From: Podospora pseudoanserina
Lineage: Eukaryota > Ascomycota > Sordariomycetes > Sordariales > Podosporaceae
Direction of reading: 5' to 3'
NCBI RefSeq assembly: GCF_035222485.1
Contig: NC_085924.1
Coordinates: 1,240,001-1,304,000, forward strand
DNA length: 64,000 bases
Part shown: positions 31,601-41,898 of the stretch, one piece after another
Layout of the letters: every line of letters starts with the position of its first letter
How positions within the stretch are numbered: position 1 is the stretch's first letter
The notes under the pieces: model-generated
The model's input: the letters and a program-made list of their open reading frames with translations, nothing else
What the model was told of the DNA's origin: nothing
The model's database searches: none
Program-made: the position numbers and the translations under genes

Positions 31601-33720
31601 AGGTCCTAAAGCCCTAAGTAAATTCCGTACCTCTATTAAGGCCGATAATATTAATTTTATACCTGGTTTAACATATAATCTTCGTTTCGAAATCCTTAAC
31701 CTTATCGAATACTTACTTTTTCTTTATTATAAAGTTAATCCATTTATAATTATTCTATATATTTATATAATAAATAAAATACTTATAATTTAAATATTTA
31801 AGGTTTTTATAAATAATAACGTCGATATAAATAAAGTCGAACGGATTATTAATCTACGTAAGGGTCGATAAGCCTAATTAATTTATTATTTTTATTATTA
31901 CGTAAGGCTCGTAAAAAAAGTTATTACTAACGAGCTTAATCTCTACTTACGTATAAGCCTTATAAATATTATCCTTATTAATATATATTAAGTAATAATA
32001 TATTACCCGGTAATTAATAAATATTATTACGGCCTTAATAAAAATCTTTATTAAAGATACTTTACCGAAATCGGTACTAAGTATCGTATTTATTTAATAT
32101 ATATTATTATTCTTAATTAATTTATATATTACCTACTTAATACCTTTAAGGACTAGGTTATAACTCTCTTAATCCTAAAAAATACCTTTATTAAATAGCT
32201 TACCTACCGATATTAAATTAACGGGCGCTTATAGGTAATATACTATTTCCTTAAACTCTAAAGTAATAACCTAACTACTTAAAAGGGTAGATTTTAGTAC
32301 TATAGTTCCCTAATAACTATACTTTATAATATCTCCTAACGACGAAAGGAACCTCTTTTCCCTCCCCTTAAGTAATAAATAAAATTCAGTAAATTACTTT
32401 AATTTATTAAATACGAAATCCGTATATCCGGAGTCGTAATATATATAGTTTTTAAATACCTCGACGGCCTATTAGACTTTAAAGATATTTATTAACGAGA
32501 GTATTAGTTTTAAGGGCCGAAACGAAAATTTAATTAATTATTATTATAATAGGTAAAGAGTAATATATTAGCGAAGTTATTAAATAATATTAAGGTACTA
32601 TAGGTAGGTCGGTCCCTCGAAGACTTAATATTAATAACGCTACTAGTATAGCCTTAAAAAGTCCTTATTAACGAGCTAATACTCTACCGTCTCTTTTACT
32701 TATTTACTTATACCTTTTCCTTATACTCCTAATCCTTTAAAGCCTTATTAGGGTTATACTACTAATAGGCCTTACCTTTCGGGTAATAACGACTATAGCC
32801 TATATAATATTAATTACCTTTCTTTAAACCTTTAATATAATAGTCGTATTTCTTCAACGAGGTTAATAATATAGTATATAAGGGTATAGTCGCAGCTAGG
32901 GCTTTAGTAATCTTAATAATAATTTTAAAGTAAGCCGGCGTAGTCTCCTCCGTAACGGCCTTAGCGCTATACTCTTAATAAAAGAGCGCCTAGGTTATAA
33001 TACCGTCTTTTATTTTCCTTATTAGCCGGTCGTATAAATCGGGATACGCGGTTTTAATACCGTTTAAGGTAGTTTAGAGGTAAGTTATATAGCCGATCTT
33101 AATTTCTATCGTATTAAGATAACGGCGAAGGACTTTAAGCCGGCTAAAGTAAGTTTAGAATAAAGCGAAGTTAATATACTTAAAAGTAAAATACTCCTTT
33201 AAAAGTATATTAGCGATATCGAAAGTACCGCGCTATAGAGCTTAAATAATCTTTTAGTATAGACTATAGGTATTAATACCGTCGGCCCTTTAACCGAAGT
33301 TAAAAATTCGTTATCGGATTTCGGGCTTTTTAATAAAAGCTATTATTAAATTCTAAATATTTAGATTATTAATACGCTATTAGTTAAAGGTAAATATCCC
33401 TTTTTCCGCTAATAACTATATATTAGCTTTAATATAATCCTTTAAGCTATAGTATATAAGGGACTAGGTTAATTAAAAATTCTTAACCGGAAAGATCGGT
33501 CTTTAAGTTTAAAGCCGGTAAGGCTTAAAAGGTTCGTTATTTAACCGTAATAACGGTATTAGTATTCCCTATAATTTTTATAAATTTTAAAAGCTAAGCT
33601 ATAATAACGTTAATACTAACCATTTTAAAAGAAAAATTAATTAAAGAAAAGTCGTAAAAAAGATATTATAAAAAAAATATTAAAAGAAAGATTTAAAGAA
33701 AGGCGTTACTTAATTTTATA
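28640..33720 (-). pseudogene. Copia gag-pol, destroyed by RIP
   Basis: On the minus strand the order is gag (about 33.7-32.7 kb), including a knuckle-like YYIGYSRYYPKG stretch near 32.8 kb, then protease/integrase (about 32.5-31 kb), RT (about 30.4-29.5 kb) and RNase H (about 29.3-28.7 kb). The catalytic YVDD box of RT appears as LYINNLFILTF near 29735, with both Asp codons turned to Asn as G-to-A RIP would do. Boundaries are approximate. Confidence 0.75.
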
Positions 33721-34176
33721 GTTATCTATAGTAAATTAAATTAATTTATATAAAGAGCGAGATACTTATTCCGCTATCGGTCTCCTAATAAGGCAGAATA
33801 GAGTTCTCGACTATTACCGGAAAATAGTAATTTCCTAGCTAAAAGGTCGTAGAAATAGTAAAACTAAAGAAATTTAGTTAGGAGAAAGTTAGCGCTATAA
33901 ACTATACTTTTATCGGTAAAAGGTGGTCGATCGCTTTAACTTTTCGTTAAGATAAGCGTTAGGGTTAAAACTAGGTTTCTGTTAATTAAAAAGTTAATTA
34001 ACTCTTTTAACGTCTTTAAAATTACCGTCGAAAGGTCTAATTACGTAATATTAGCCTAATAAGGGTCGAAAAGTCGTAAGGTCCGGTATAGTATTCGGCC
34101 TTGCGAAGTCAGGTTGTCGACGAGGGCGTCGACTTCGGTTTGCTTAGTGATTTAAGCATTAAAAGAGCTTATAACC

Positions 34177-34360
34177 TGTTGGGCTGGCGACCTAGGAAAG
34201 TCACCGGCGGCGAAAATAAGGCTAAAAAATGGCCAAAATTGGTAAGCAAATTAGTATTACAGTAGTTGGTTATTAGTTCAAAAGAAAACAGTAAGAAAAT
34301 CCAGCCCCAAGAGCAAACCGGTGTGGGTCTGGGAAAACCTGGGCCCTTTGGTGCCCCACA
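34177..34360 (-). repeat. LTR of the copia element (5' in element orientation)
   Basis: 184 bp and less mutated than its partner: of nine transition differences, eight carry the T/A state in the other copy. It is followed by GAGTA, the target duplication. Confidence 0.93.
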
Positions 34361-34365
34361 GAGTA

Positions 34366-34948
34366 AGACAGTGAGCCAGTGTAAACGCTTAAGAATCTCT
34401 TTGACTTTGTGCTTTAGCTCTAAACACTACGCAGCGCTACAGATACGCGATTCTATCCCCAGCTTTATATATGTGATACCCGAACGGACGGTTCGTTAAT
34501 TAGATAAGGTTGTTAGATTAGATAAAGCTCTGGATCCAGTTCTGAGAGCAAGTACTAGCCAGGTTATATGACCAGGTCCTGCTATTCACCCGCTCCACTC
34601 AGGGTGTAGGTCCTGCACTTCTTCAAGTAGGATGCTTGCTCTCCAGGACTCTCTTAATTTCACCATCCTTTTACACACTTTTACTGCCATCCCCAACGTT
34701 AAGTAATAATATCTTAATCAAACCATTAGTCTCAACACTTGAAGGTGCTGATGCCAGCTTAATACTGACTTTTGAGCTAGTAATCTAAGCTTCACAATCT
34801 AGTTTAGAACCAAATCCCATCCTTGAATCGAAATGTCCTAGCATTTAGTTTTTGCTTAAGCCAAAGTCTCTTTATCTTTATACTTAAGTTCTCCAGACCA
34901 CCTAGCTCCAAAGATATATAATTCTAGCACTAGCTTTGGATATATTAG
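34366..34948. other. Spacer between copia element and CoA-transferase gene
   Basis: No gene. The 77-codon frame at 34266-34499 is mostly LTR sequence. The right half holds an AGCTT-type array. Confidence 0.5.
34735..34930. repeat. Degenerate AGCTTA/AGCTTT array downstream of the CaiB gene
   Basis: Loose repeats (GCCAGCTTAATACTGACTTT, TCTAAGCTTCACAATCTAG, CCTAGCATTTAGTTT, ACCTAGCTCCAAAGATA) lie directly 3' of the CoA-transferase stop codon. Confidence 0.4.
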
Positions 34949-36715
34949 TTAAAACATGACATCCGCCTTCTCGCAAAATCCAAACGGCACCGGCTCCCTC
35001 GCCCACCTCGGCTGCACTTCCTCCCTGATTCCCTCCCCTTCAAACCGCACCACAGGCCTCAAAATACCCAACCCCCTCCCCCCAAACGCACTCTCCCTCC
35101 ATCGTTCCCACCACTCCCCCTCCTCCCTCAAATACCCTCTCATCACCCCATCCCCTTCCCACCCCTCCCACGTCATCCTCAACAATTCCAACACATGATT
35201 CTCCCCCCTCATCTCTACCCAGTTAAACCTCTCCTTGCATCTCTCCACCACATGCCGAGGATACAAACCCACCTCCTTATGTAAAAAAAACGTATCAATC
35301 CTAACCAAACTCCCCCTCACAATCCAGCTCCCCCCCTCTCTCGCCCGATTCAACAACCCCATCATCGCCCCTACAGCACAAACAAGCCCACAAGTCATAT
35401 CGCTAACCGGCAAACTAGGCAAGACCGGCTCCCCATCAGCCAACTCGTAAGCCCTCCCCATGACGTACGCCACACCAGAAGCACAATCAGCCATCTGCTG
35501 CCACCCGGGCCTACTAGCATACACCCCATCAGGACCGAAGCAATTCTCCGTCACGTACACCACTCCCTTGTTCCGTTTGACAGCCATGGACAAGATATCG
35601 TGTTGGGAAAGACCGTATTTATCTAACGCACTGGGACGGAACCCCTGAATAAAAACATCCGCTTCGGCTAACAACTCCTGAAGCTTATCCCTGTCGGTGG
35701 GATCTCGAAGATCAAGGCAGGTGGTGATCTTGCCGGCTGTCAGACTGAGCTGAAGAACAGACATATCCGGCAGATGGGGGGCGTTGATTTTGATGACCGT
35801 TGCCCCTAACGACGCAAGGATGGAGGAGGCTACCGGGGCGGCGATGATGCGGGCTAGCTCGAGGACTTTTACCCCTGACAGGGGAAGGGGGTTGGTCGTG
35901 TTGAGAGCCGGGAAGGGGGTAGGTGGTGAGGGGACGGAGTGAGAGGGCGGGGGGATGACATCGATTAGCGGGTGCTTAGCTAGGGACTTTCCCATCGAGG
36001 TGGCGGACCAAGAGGCAGGAGTATGGCACTTTGTCCCGCAGTGACCGGCCGAGAGGTTAAGGTACTCCACTTCAGTGGGTGACATCTTTGTTGTTTTCTT
36101 GCGGAGGTAAGCCGCTGCCTCGTCGAGGGTTGTGATCGATGCTTCAGGGAAGGGGTCAATGCCGAGGTTGCGAAGCATAGGTTCTGGGTTGAGGGATCCA
36201 TGGAGGTTATACCACTGCCCAGGTATCTTGGTGGGATAGATACCCGTTGCTCTCAGCTTGAGCAGGGGGTTCAACTTAGGATCAAAACCTCTTTGCTGCC
36301 AATCCGGAACCAGCTCGCCGAACCTCTTCTTATCTCTCATCAAGGATATAATCGACTCGTGGTCGAGGTAAACTGCCGCCACACCTCCAAGCCACAGGGT
36401 TGTATGTGTCGTGTTGATGACCACCTTTCTGGTAGGACTAGGCAACCCTCGGAGCGTTAGAATCTCATCGGCCAAGATACCGGTCATGGCATGGAGTGCT
36501 GCTGCAACAGGCGTAGACTTGACAGGGCCTGGGATCACAGGCTCGGCCTCGCCTTCAAACCTAACTTTTGACAGGACGACCTCATTGTCTGGGAAGCCAG
36601 GGGTTTGGGCTGCCAAGACCCGGAGTATTCGGTGCGCATCCGTCAGTATCGGAACCAGTTCTCGGTCGGTAAAGGTCCCGGGGCCGTAGATGTCGGGAAG
36701 TCTTGGTTCTGCCAT
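34949..36715 (-). CDS. CaiB/BaiF (class III) CoA-transferase family protein
   Basis: Single exon, 588 aa, ATG at 36715. Class III CoA-transferases move CoA between acyl groups through an Asp-acyl anhydride; the family also includes alpha-methylacyl-CoA racemases. Signature segments: GVKVLELARIIAAPVASSIL then LGATVIKI (residues ~281-310), CLDLRDPTDRDKLQELLAEA, DVFIQGFRPSALDKYGLS (354-371), CFGPDGVYASRPGWQQMADC, and PVSDMTCGLVCAVGAMMGLL (436-455). Asp439 occupies the position of the conserved catalytic Asp. The N-terminal ~270 residues are a second, weaker CaiB-like half ending in a Pro-rich linker (PPPSHSVPSPPTPFPALN), which is the usual layout of the fungal members. The substrate is unknown; peroxisomal or mitochondrial location cannot be read from the ends. 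It lies next to the RIPped block but is itself intact. Confidence 0.9.
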   Translation of the reverse strand: MAEPRLPDIYGPGTFTDRELVPILTDAHRILRVLAAQTPGFPDNEVVLSKVRFEGEAEPVIPGPVKSTPVAAALHAMTGILADEILTLRGLPSPTRKVVINTTHTTLWLGGVAAVYLDHESIISLMRDKKRFGELVPDWQQRGFDPKLNPLLKLRATGIYPTKIPGQWYNLHGSLNPEPMLRNLGIDPFPEASITTLDEAAAYLRKKTTKMSPTEVEYLNLSAGHCGTKCHTPASWSATSMGKSLAKHPLIDVIPPPSHSVPSPPTPFPALNTTNPLPLSGVKVLELARIIAAPVASSILASLGATVIKINAPHLPDMSVLQLSLTAGKITTCLDLRDPTDRDKLQELLAEADVFIQGFRPSALDKYGLSQHDILSMAVKRNKGVVYVTENCFGPDGVYASRPGWQQMADCASGVAYVMGRAYELADGEPVLPSLPVSDMTCGLVCAVGAMMGLLNRAREGGSWIVRGSLVRIDTFFLHKEVGLYPRHVVERCKERFNWVEMRGENHVLELLRMTWEGWEGDGVMRGYLREEGEWWERWRESAFGGRGLGILRPVVRFEGEGIREEVQPRWAREPVPFGFCEKADVMF

Positions 36716-39700
36716 TCTGTATGTTAGCGCTCAAGATACAGTCTTACAGATACGATTGTATTCCTGCTTGATCATTCTTACCCTGTAAGAACAGTTATTC
36801 TTGCGTGTCTGTTTCGCCGCTAGACACCAGAATAGCCGAGGAATCCGGTTGATATGAATAGCCTGAAGTACTGATAACCGTCATGAAGATAGATCAGCAA
36901 GGACAGGAACCAACATCCACACCAGGTAGTCAATAGAAACTCCGGCCCGTCAGCTCAAGTTTTATGCACTGATGCTGCATTTGTGACAATGCGGCCAAGT
37001 AAACATGGTCGACCTTCGTTGGACAAGTCTACCTAGGATCAACGCTATACCGACAATCATCAGAATCGACGTGAAGGACCGCTGGTCAAATTTGTGAGAG
37101 TGCAGACAGAAGAAATGCCCGGGAGAGAGTTCAACACCCGGTCGGAAAAGCCCCCGTCATCCAGGGTTCCATCGTGGTACAAATCCCCAGAGAGCAATAT
37201 GAAGGGGCACAGTGTTCGAATTGAAGGCGTCCGACCTACCTGACGTCACAAGACCCTTCTCAAGGCTGTGGTACGGTACACGCCTCATGCCAGAGGGGCG
37301 AAATTCTCCCGATCTGACGAGCTGTCCGGCCTGAGGTGTTTCCGAGGCGTCATGTCTCGACTTGACGTAGGACAAGATGTGCTAAAACCACTCGATCTGG
37401 ACATTCAGCTCCCAATGCGACCATGTCAAACTCAAACCGGCTTCCTAATACCATTGCTGAGGCGATGGCAGGGGGCTCGATGAGGCAAGCATTCCATATG
37501 ACTCTTGGCGTAGAACACCAGGACCCTGAAACCCTGGATGGGGTGGTGGTTACGCAGGGACAATGGTGGGCATTGTGAACACCATAGACCCTTCAAGAAG
37601 AACAAAAAAATAAATATTAAGGCGCACTCGCGCCAACGAATCTGGTGGGACAGCCTACCACGCCTGTGCCACGGGGTCCTGTAGGCGAAATACGCCTATG
37701 AATTCTCTAGCAACCTTTTAGTTCCCACTCTCTGGACATGAAGAGACAGGGGCATGGGCAGTCAAATCCACTACCACCGTAGTTCGGCCGTTGTGGCTGT
37801 CAGCAGGAGTCCGGGTCACCACTAGCATCTGGTGGACGTCAACCCCCTTGCTTAGATGCTGCTGTGCTCCCAATGGAGCCCCACAGAGGCTGCAGTTTCC
37901 ATTGACGGAGCATAGTCTCCTTGGCCATCGTGACGCGGTTGCGGTGGTCGTAATGCAGGATTTGTTCATCTCTCGGTGTTGAAAATGATTGACATTATGA
38001 AGCCACCAGCCAAGTGCACTATTGCCTCGTAGATTGTCATTCGCTCTGACTAGACCGCCAACAGGACAGATGACTGCGGTGATCGGTCAGGGTTGTCATC
38101 ATGCCAAGAGATATAGCATCCAGTTTGAGCAGCTTGAAGGATCGTGATGCCTCTTGGCAGCGGCGATGCGCCCAGTGGATGATGAGTTGTCGAAGGCCAA
38201 AAGGGATGGCTGCGCTCACACCGGGATGAGGCACAAAGGGGCTGGCCACGCAGTGATACCGCCTTATCTTTCCAACAGACCCAAAACGAGCAGAAGGCGT
38301 ACCTCCTCATGAGACATCCCACGAAGGACACAGGCATCGCGGAATGCCAAGCGTCTTGATCAACAGTTGTAACCGCTTGGCAGGTTCAAATGCCGGTAGA
38401 TAAGGCTTGGCACCAACATCACCATTGTATGTAACATTTGACCAGTTCTGCTGATGTGTCGACGTGGGAATGACGGTGTGCAAGAGACGTTGCAGTAGCT
38501 GGAGGGACCAAAGATGCGCCATCGGAGACGGTTCCTGCAGGGCCAGCGCCGTGGACGGCGGGAAGGCAGAAGAATAAGGCCGGCCGATGCAGACGCAGAC
38601 GGGCGCGCGACCGTCGGACGGCAAGGCAAGGCAAGGCTCGGGCATGACGGGTACCGATGGGCACGTCGGATCGGGTCATACGTGCCTATGGCGGCATCGG
38701 TGGAATCTGATGTGGAAGTGGGTGGCAGCGGGTGGCCTTCGCACGACGGGACGACGGGCTTGGCAGCGGATGGTGTCTGAGGATTTGAGTGAGACTGTGA
38801 GAGTCTAGGCTACTGATGTGTCTGTGGTTGTGAGCCTCGCCAAGGCCTCCGTGTTGCGCAAAATGATAGCAGCCCATGCCCGGCAGCAGCGAAATTCGGT
38901 GTCGCAAACTGAGAGATTGCATGTTCGGGGCTGGGACATGGGGACAGGAGACAGGTGCCAAGCTGCCATAACGCGTGGACTGGTCGTGATGCAGCATGTT
39001 GTGGAAGATCGATGATGCTCCGCCCGGGCTGGTTGCGTACGTTGAATGAAGCAATCTTGAAGCGGTGGGATATTGATGTTGGCAGTGGATAGGCCATGGG
39101 ATTGTTCAAGGCCTTGGTGGGTGGCTGTTAAGCAGCAAGCCACAATCGGGTCTTGGGGGTAACGCGTGGCGCTTAACCGAATCGGGCCGCTATCAGATGC
39201 CAAGGGAGATCTTCATCGAGGATGAACAGCTTGGCAAGGCCTTGGCATATACGCCAAGACTGGTGTTGTCACGGCAAGCCCATCCTCTTGTCGGACTTCG
39301 TTGACCGTGGAGCAGCAAAGTCTGGTCCAGGAAAAAGCTTGGGTTCATGGCCGGGAATCTGCTGAACGGAAGGTTCCGTCGTGCAACGGACTGCACATGC
39401 GGTGACCGCCTCATGCAACACTGCCAGTACACTACCTAGGTCCTAGCTCTGTTTTCTGTTCAGCGTGTCCTCCTCTCCAGGCCTTTGGCACTCGCCATGT
39501 GCTGCGTCTGACGTCTTTGTCAGCTGCGAATGGATCATAGACGCCACCAGAGAAGCACAGTAGAAGCATGAGCATCAGCAGAAGCAGCAGCTTGTTCCGG
39601 GAATTACACGCCCAATCTGATCGACATTGCGACCACTTTTTTATCCATCGGTAAATGGACGCCAAGGCCTAGACTCAATGTGGGGGAGGTACGTACTGAA

Positions 39701-39719
39701 CTGCCACTTGACGATTGCA
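36716..39719. other. 3-kb stretch without a supported gene
   Basis: GC-moderate, not RIPped. Many overlapping short frames occur on both strands (for example 38307-38808 and 38686-39203), but none keeps motifs or introns that I can follow. It may hold UTRs or a lineage-specific or non-coding transcript. Confidence 0.4.
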
Positions 39720-40086
39720 TATAAGACTTCCTCAAGCCCTGCCCCTGCCCTATCTCAACTGTCCAGAATCTCACTGCCATTTCAAGCTTCGTTCAAATAT
39801 CCCTCATCCCTCAACCCATGACCCATTCCTTCACCTATCATTCATCAATCACTCATCTTGTCTCTTGCTGCCTGCACACCACCCTCCATCAGCCCTCGAC
39901 TGTAGTGTCACCCTTATTCCCAGAGTCTTGAACCAACCAGGCCTGCGGCATTTTCACTGCACCCGAACCACCAACCTGGACTGTCTCACGAATCCCTGAA
40001 CACCCTCTTGTACAAAATCCCCGCCAGACAGTCCTCCACAACTGTTTTTTGCAATCCGTATTTCTCATACAACACCAAACTTCACC
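39720..40086 (+). promoter_or_regulatory. TATA-like box and CT-rich leader of the 40087 gene
   Basis: TATAAG at 39720-39725 is followed by a pyrimidine-rich 5' region (about 39730-39900), a common layout for well-expressed fungal genes. The leader ends in CAAACTTCACC directly before ATGG, a strong start context. Confidence 0.45.
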
Positions 40087-40497
40087 ATGGGCTCCGCCAT
40101 ATCCAGATGCAACTCCAACTCCAGGAGCAACAGCCATGGCCACGGGACTGGCCCAGGAATCTCTGAGATGGGCCAGAAGATTTTCGAGAGACAGCCAAAT
40201 TGGCTCACCCCACCGTCCAAATGGCGCTCTCACCACTGCTCCCACCAGCCAGTGCGCTATCGCACCCCCACCCCATACCCCAAGGACGACAGGAAACGCT
40301 GCGACTATACGCTTCTCCACGAAAAGAACATGATCATCGAGACGCCAGTTGCGGACCATATTGAAGTCAAGAAACCCTCCCAGAAGCACCCGGCCATGGT
40401 GCACTCGCGCCACGGACAACAGTTGCCCCCCAACAGCACCCTCACTATTACCTGGGAAAGCCACCCCCGTCTGAACCGCTTTGAGCGTGCCTCGTGA
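40087..40497 (+). CDS. Small basic protein with N-myristoylation signal
   Basis: 136 codons with start context TTCACCATGGGC and stop TGA. The N-terminus MGSAISRCNSNSRSNS fits the N-myristoyltransferase rule (Gly2, small residue at 6), with Cys8 available for palmitoylation, so membrane anchoring is predicted. After a Ser/Asn/His/Gly-rich linker comes a His/Lys/Arg/Pro-rich body (NWLTPPSKWRSHHCSHQPVR, RTPTPYPKDDRKRCDY), then MIIETPVADHIEVKK and a tail with STLTITWESHP. No known domain is recognised. The antisense strand has a longer open frame (39889-40563), but its start is poor and the plus frame has the promoter-like leader. Function is unknown; a peripheral membrane or signalling adaptor is a guess. 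Confidence 0.6.
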   Translation: MGSAISRCNSNSRSNSHGHGTGPGISEMGQKIFERQPNWLTPPSKWRSHHCSHQPVRYRTPTPYPKDDRKRCDYTLLHEKNMIIETPVADHIEVKKPSQKHPAMVHSRHGQQLPPNSTLTITWESHPRLNRFERAS

Positions 40498-41898
40498 GCA
40501 TGCCCAGACATACAGACAGCAGGTACTACCACGGGCCCAGGCAACCGAGCCAAGATGGGACACTCAGGAAACAAGCAACGCGAACCGAACACAGAAGTTG
40601 CAAGTTGTCGAAGCCAAGACGGACCAGCTTCGGGCAATAGGAAGCACTTGCCGGCAAGCAGCCAGACGACATGTCAGTAAGCTTGGGGGAAACCTCACGC
40701 CAAGACGTCTTGTTTGATATTAGGCAGATTAAGCACTTCCGCTGATGCCCGTTGCTGTCAGTCGCTGCCCTCCTTCACTGGCGCTTGGCGCTTGGCGCAA
40801 CATCATCCCGCCCTTGGCTGCATGGCGTCGACTGGGGAAAGGAAGAAAGAAGGAAGCATGCCGCTAGGAGCAAGCCACAGGAACAGGGAGGATGAAACAA
40901 GAGGGTGTGCGGGGCCAAAAGGGAAATGAAAGCGGCAGTGGCTTTATTGGCGGTTTCTCCCCTGTATGACGTTCACTTGAACTTCTCTCCTTGGTTCTGC
41001 AGCGTCTTGATTAGGACCAGAGCCCACATGTCAGGATGAACGCTTGCAAGAAGCTACCAGGTTTTGGTAAGAGAGGGTGATAGGGGTAGCGATGCTCATC
41101 ATGTATGGCAGTGGCCTTCTATTTTATTGGGTACTACAACATCACACCGGCGACTGCATTTCAGCAAGTCTGCACCCAAATATTGCTATTAATTCAAAAG
41201 AAATCTGCAGTTTTCCTCCCTCACGCCATTTTGACTGTTCCCCAAATATCCTCTGCTGCTTACTGTTGGCCTCTGACAGCTACGTAGAATAGACCCGGAG
41301 TCGCTCCAGGTTTGAGTAGTCGGAACTCAACACCGAACATGCATAACTCGGGTGACAGCCAATGAACAAAGACGCGCCTAGATATAACCACCGGGATTTA
41401 ACTGGCCGGCCGGCGCTTAACCGCAACTACCGTATAACAGTAAGCATAAAGGTGAGCGCTATGATGTGTTGAGCGTAAGTTCTAGATCCGCCATGTCGTC
41501 GGGTCGGGGGCCTCGATGGAGATTTGACGTTATCTAACCTTTATGTGGCGCCTGTGGCTTGGGGGACGGTTTGTATTTGCAGAGGAAGGAGCGTTTGAAG
41601 TTTAAATTTGTGGGTGGGACTGCCCTAACATCAAATGCCACAAAGCGAAGCCAAAAACACATAACCATCTTTGTACGCCTTTCCTTTTCTTTGCCACCAA
41701 ATAAGCCAACGTACCCATCACCCTGGCCGTACCCCGTCCATAAAAATAAAAGGGCTGTTTGTGCGGCTTCGCAAGCTCTGGAAACGAGCCTGCGGGCCGC
41801 TCTCAAATAATATGCCCAAGGGTCGACAGCCAATACAAGAATTGATGGGTACAGAATCTAAGGAAACTCCTTCCTGTAATTGCTTTCCCGTAATGCAC
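40498..41898. other. Spacer with no supported gene
   Basis: Short frames only (for example 41077-41292). The frames at 41534-41907 overlap on opposite strands and show no motif. Confidence 0.45.

Larger units (their letters stand above)
28436..34360 (-). mobile_element. Complete, RIP-inactivated Ty1/copia retrotransposon
   Basis: A 5925-bp element with 184-bp LTRs (28436-28619 and 34177-34360) and the 5-bp target duplication GAGTA (28431-28435 and 34361-34365). The coding strand is minus: next to the 34177 LTR the minus strand reads GGTTATAAGCTC, which resembles the half-tRNA(iMet) primer site of copia elements, and a G-run polypurine tract (CTGTGGGGGGG) abuts the 28619 LTR. The interior is RIP-saturated and has no usable frame. 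Confidence 0.9.

Noticed and set aside
34266-34499. 77-codon plus frame
   Set aside because: Its first third is copia LTR sequence and the rest has no motif.
39889-40563. 224-codon minus-strand frame antisense to the small myristoylated protein
   Set aside because: It is longer than the plus frame, but it has no supporting motif and runs over the CT-rich leader and promoter-like region of the plus gene. The plus frame has the stronger start context.
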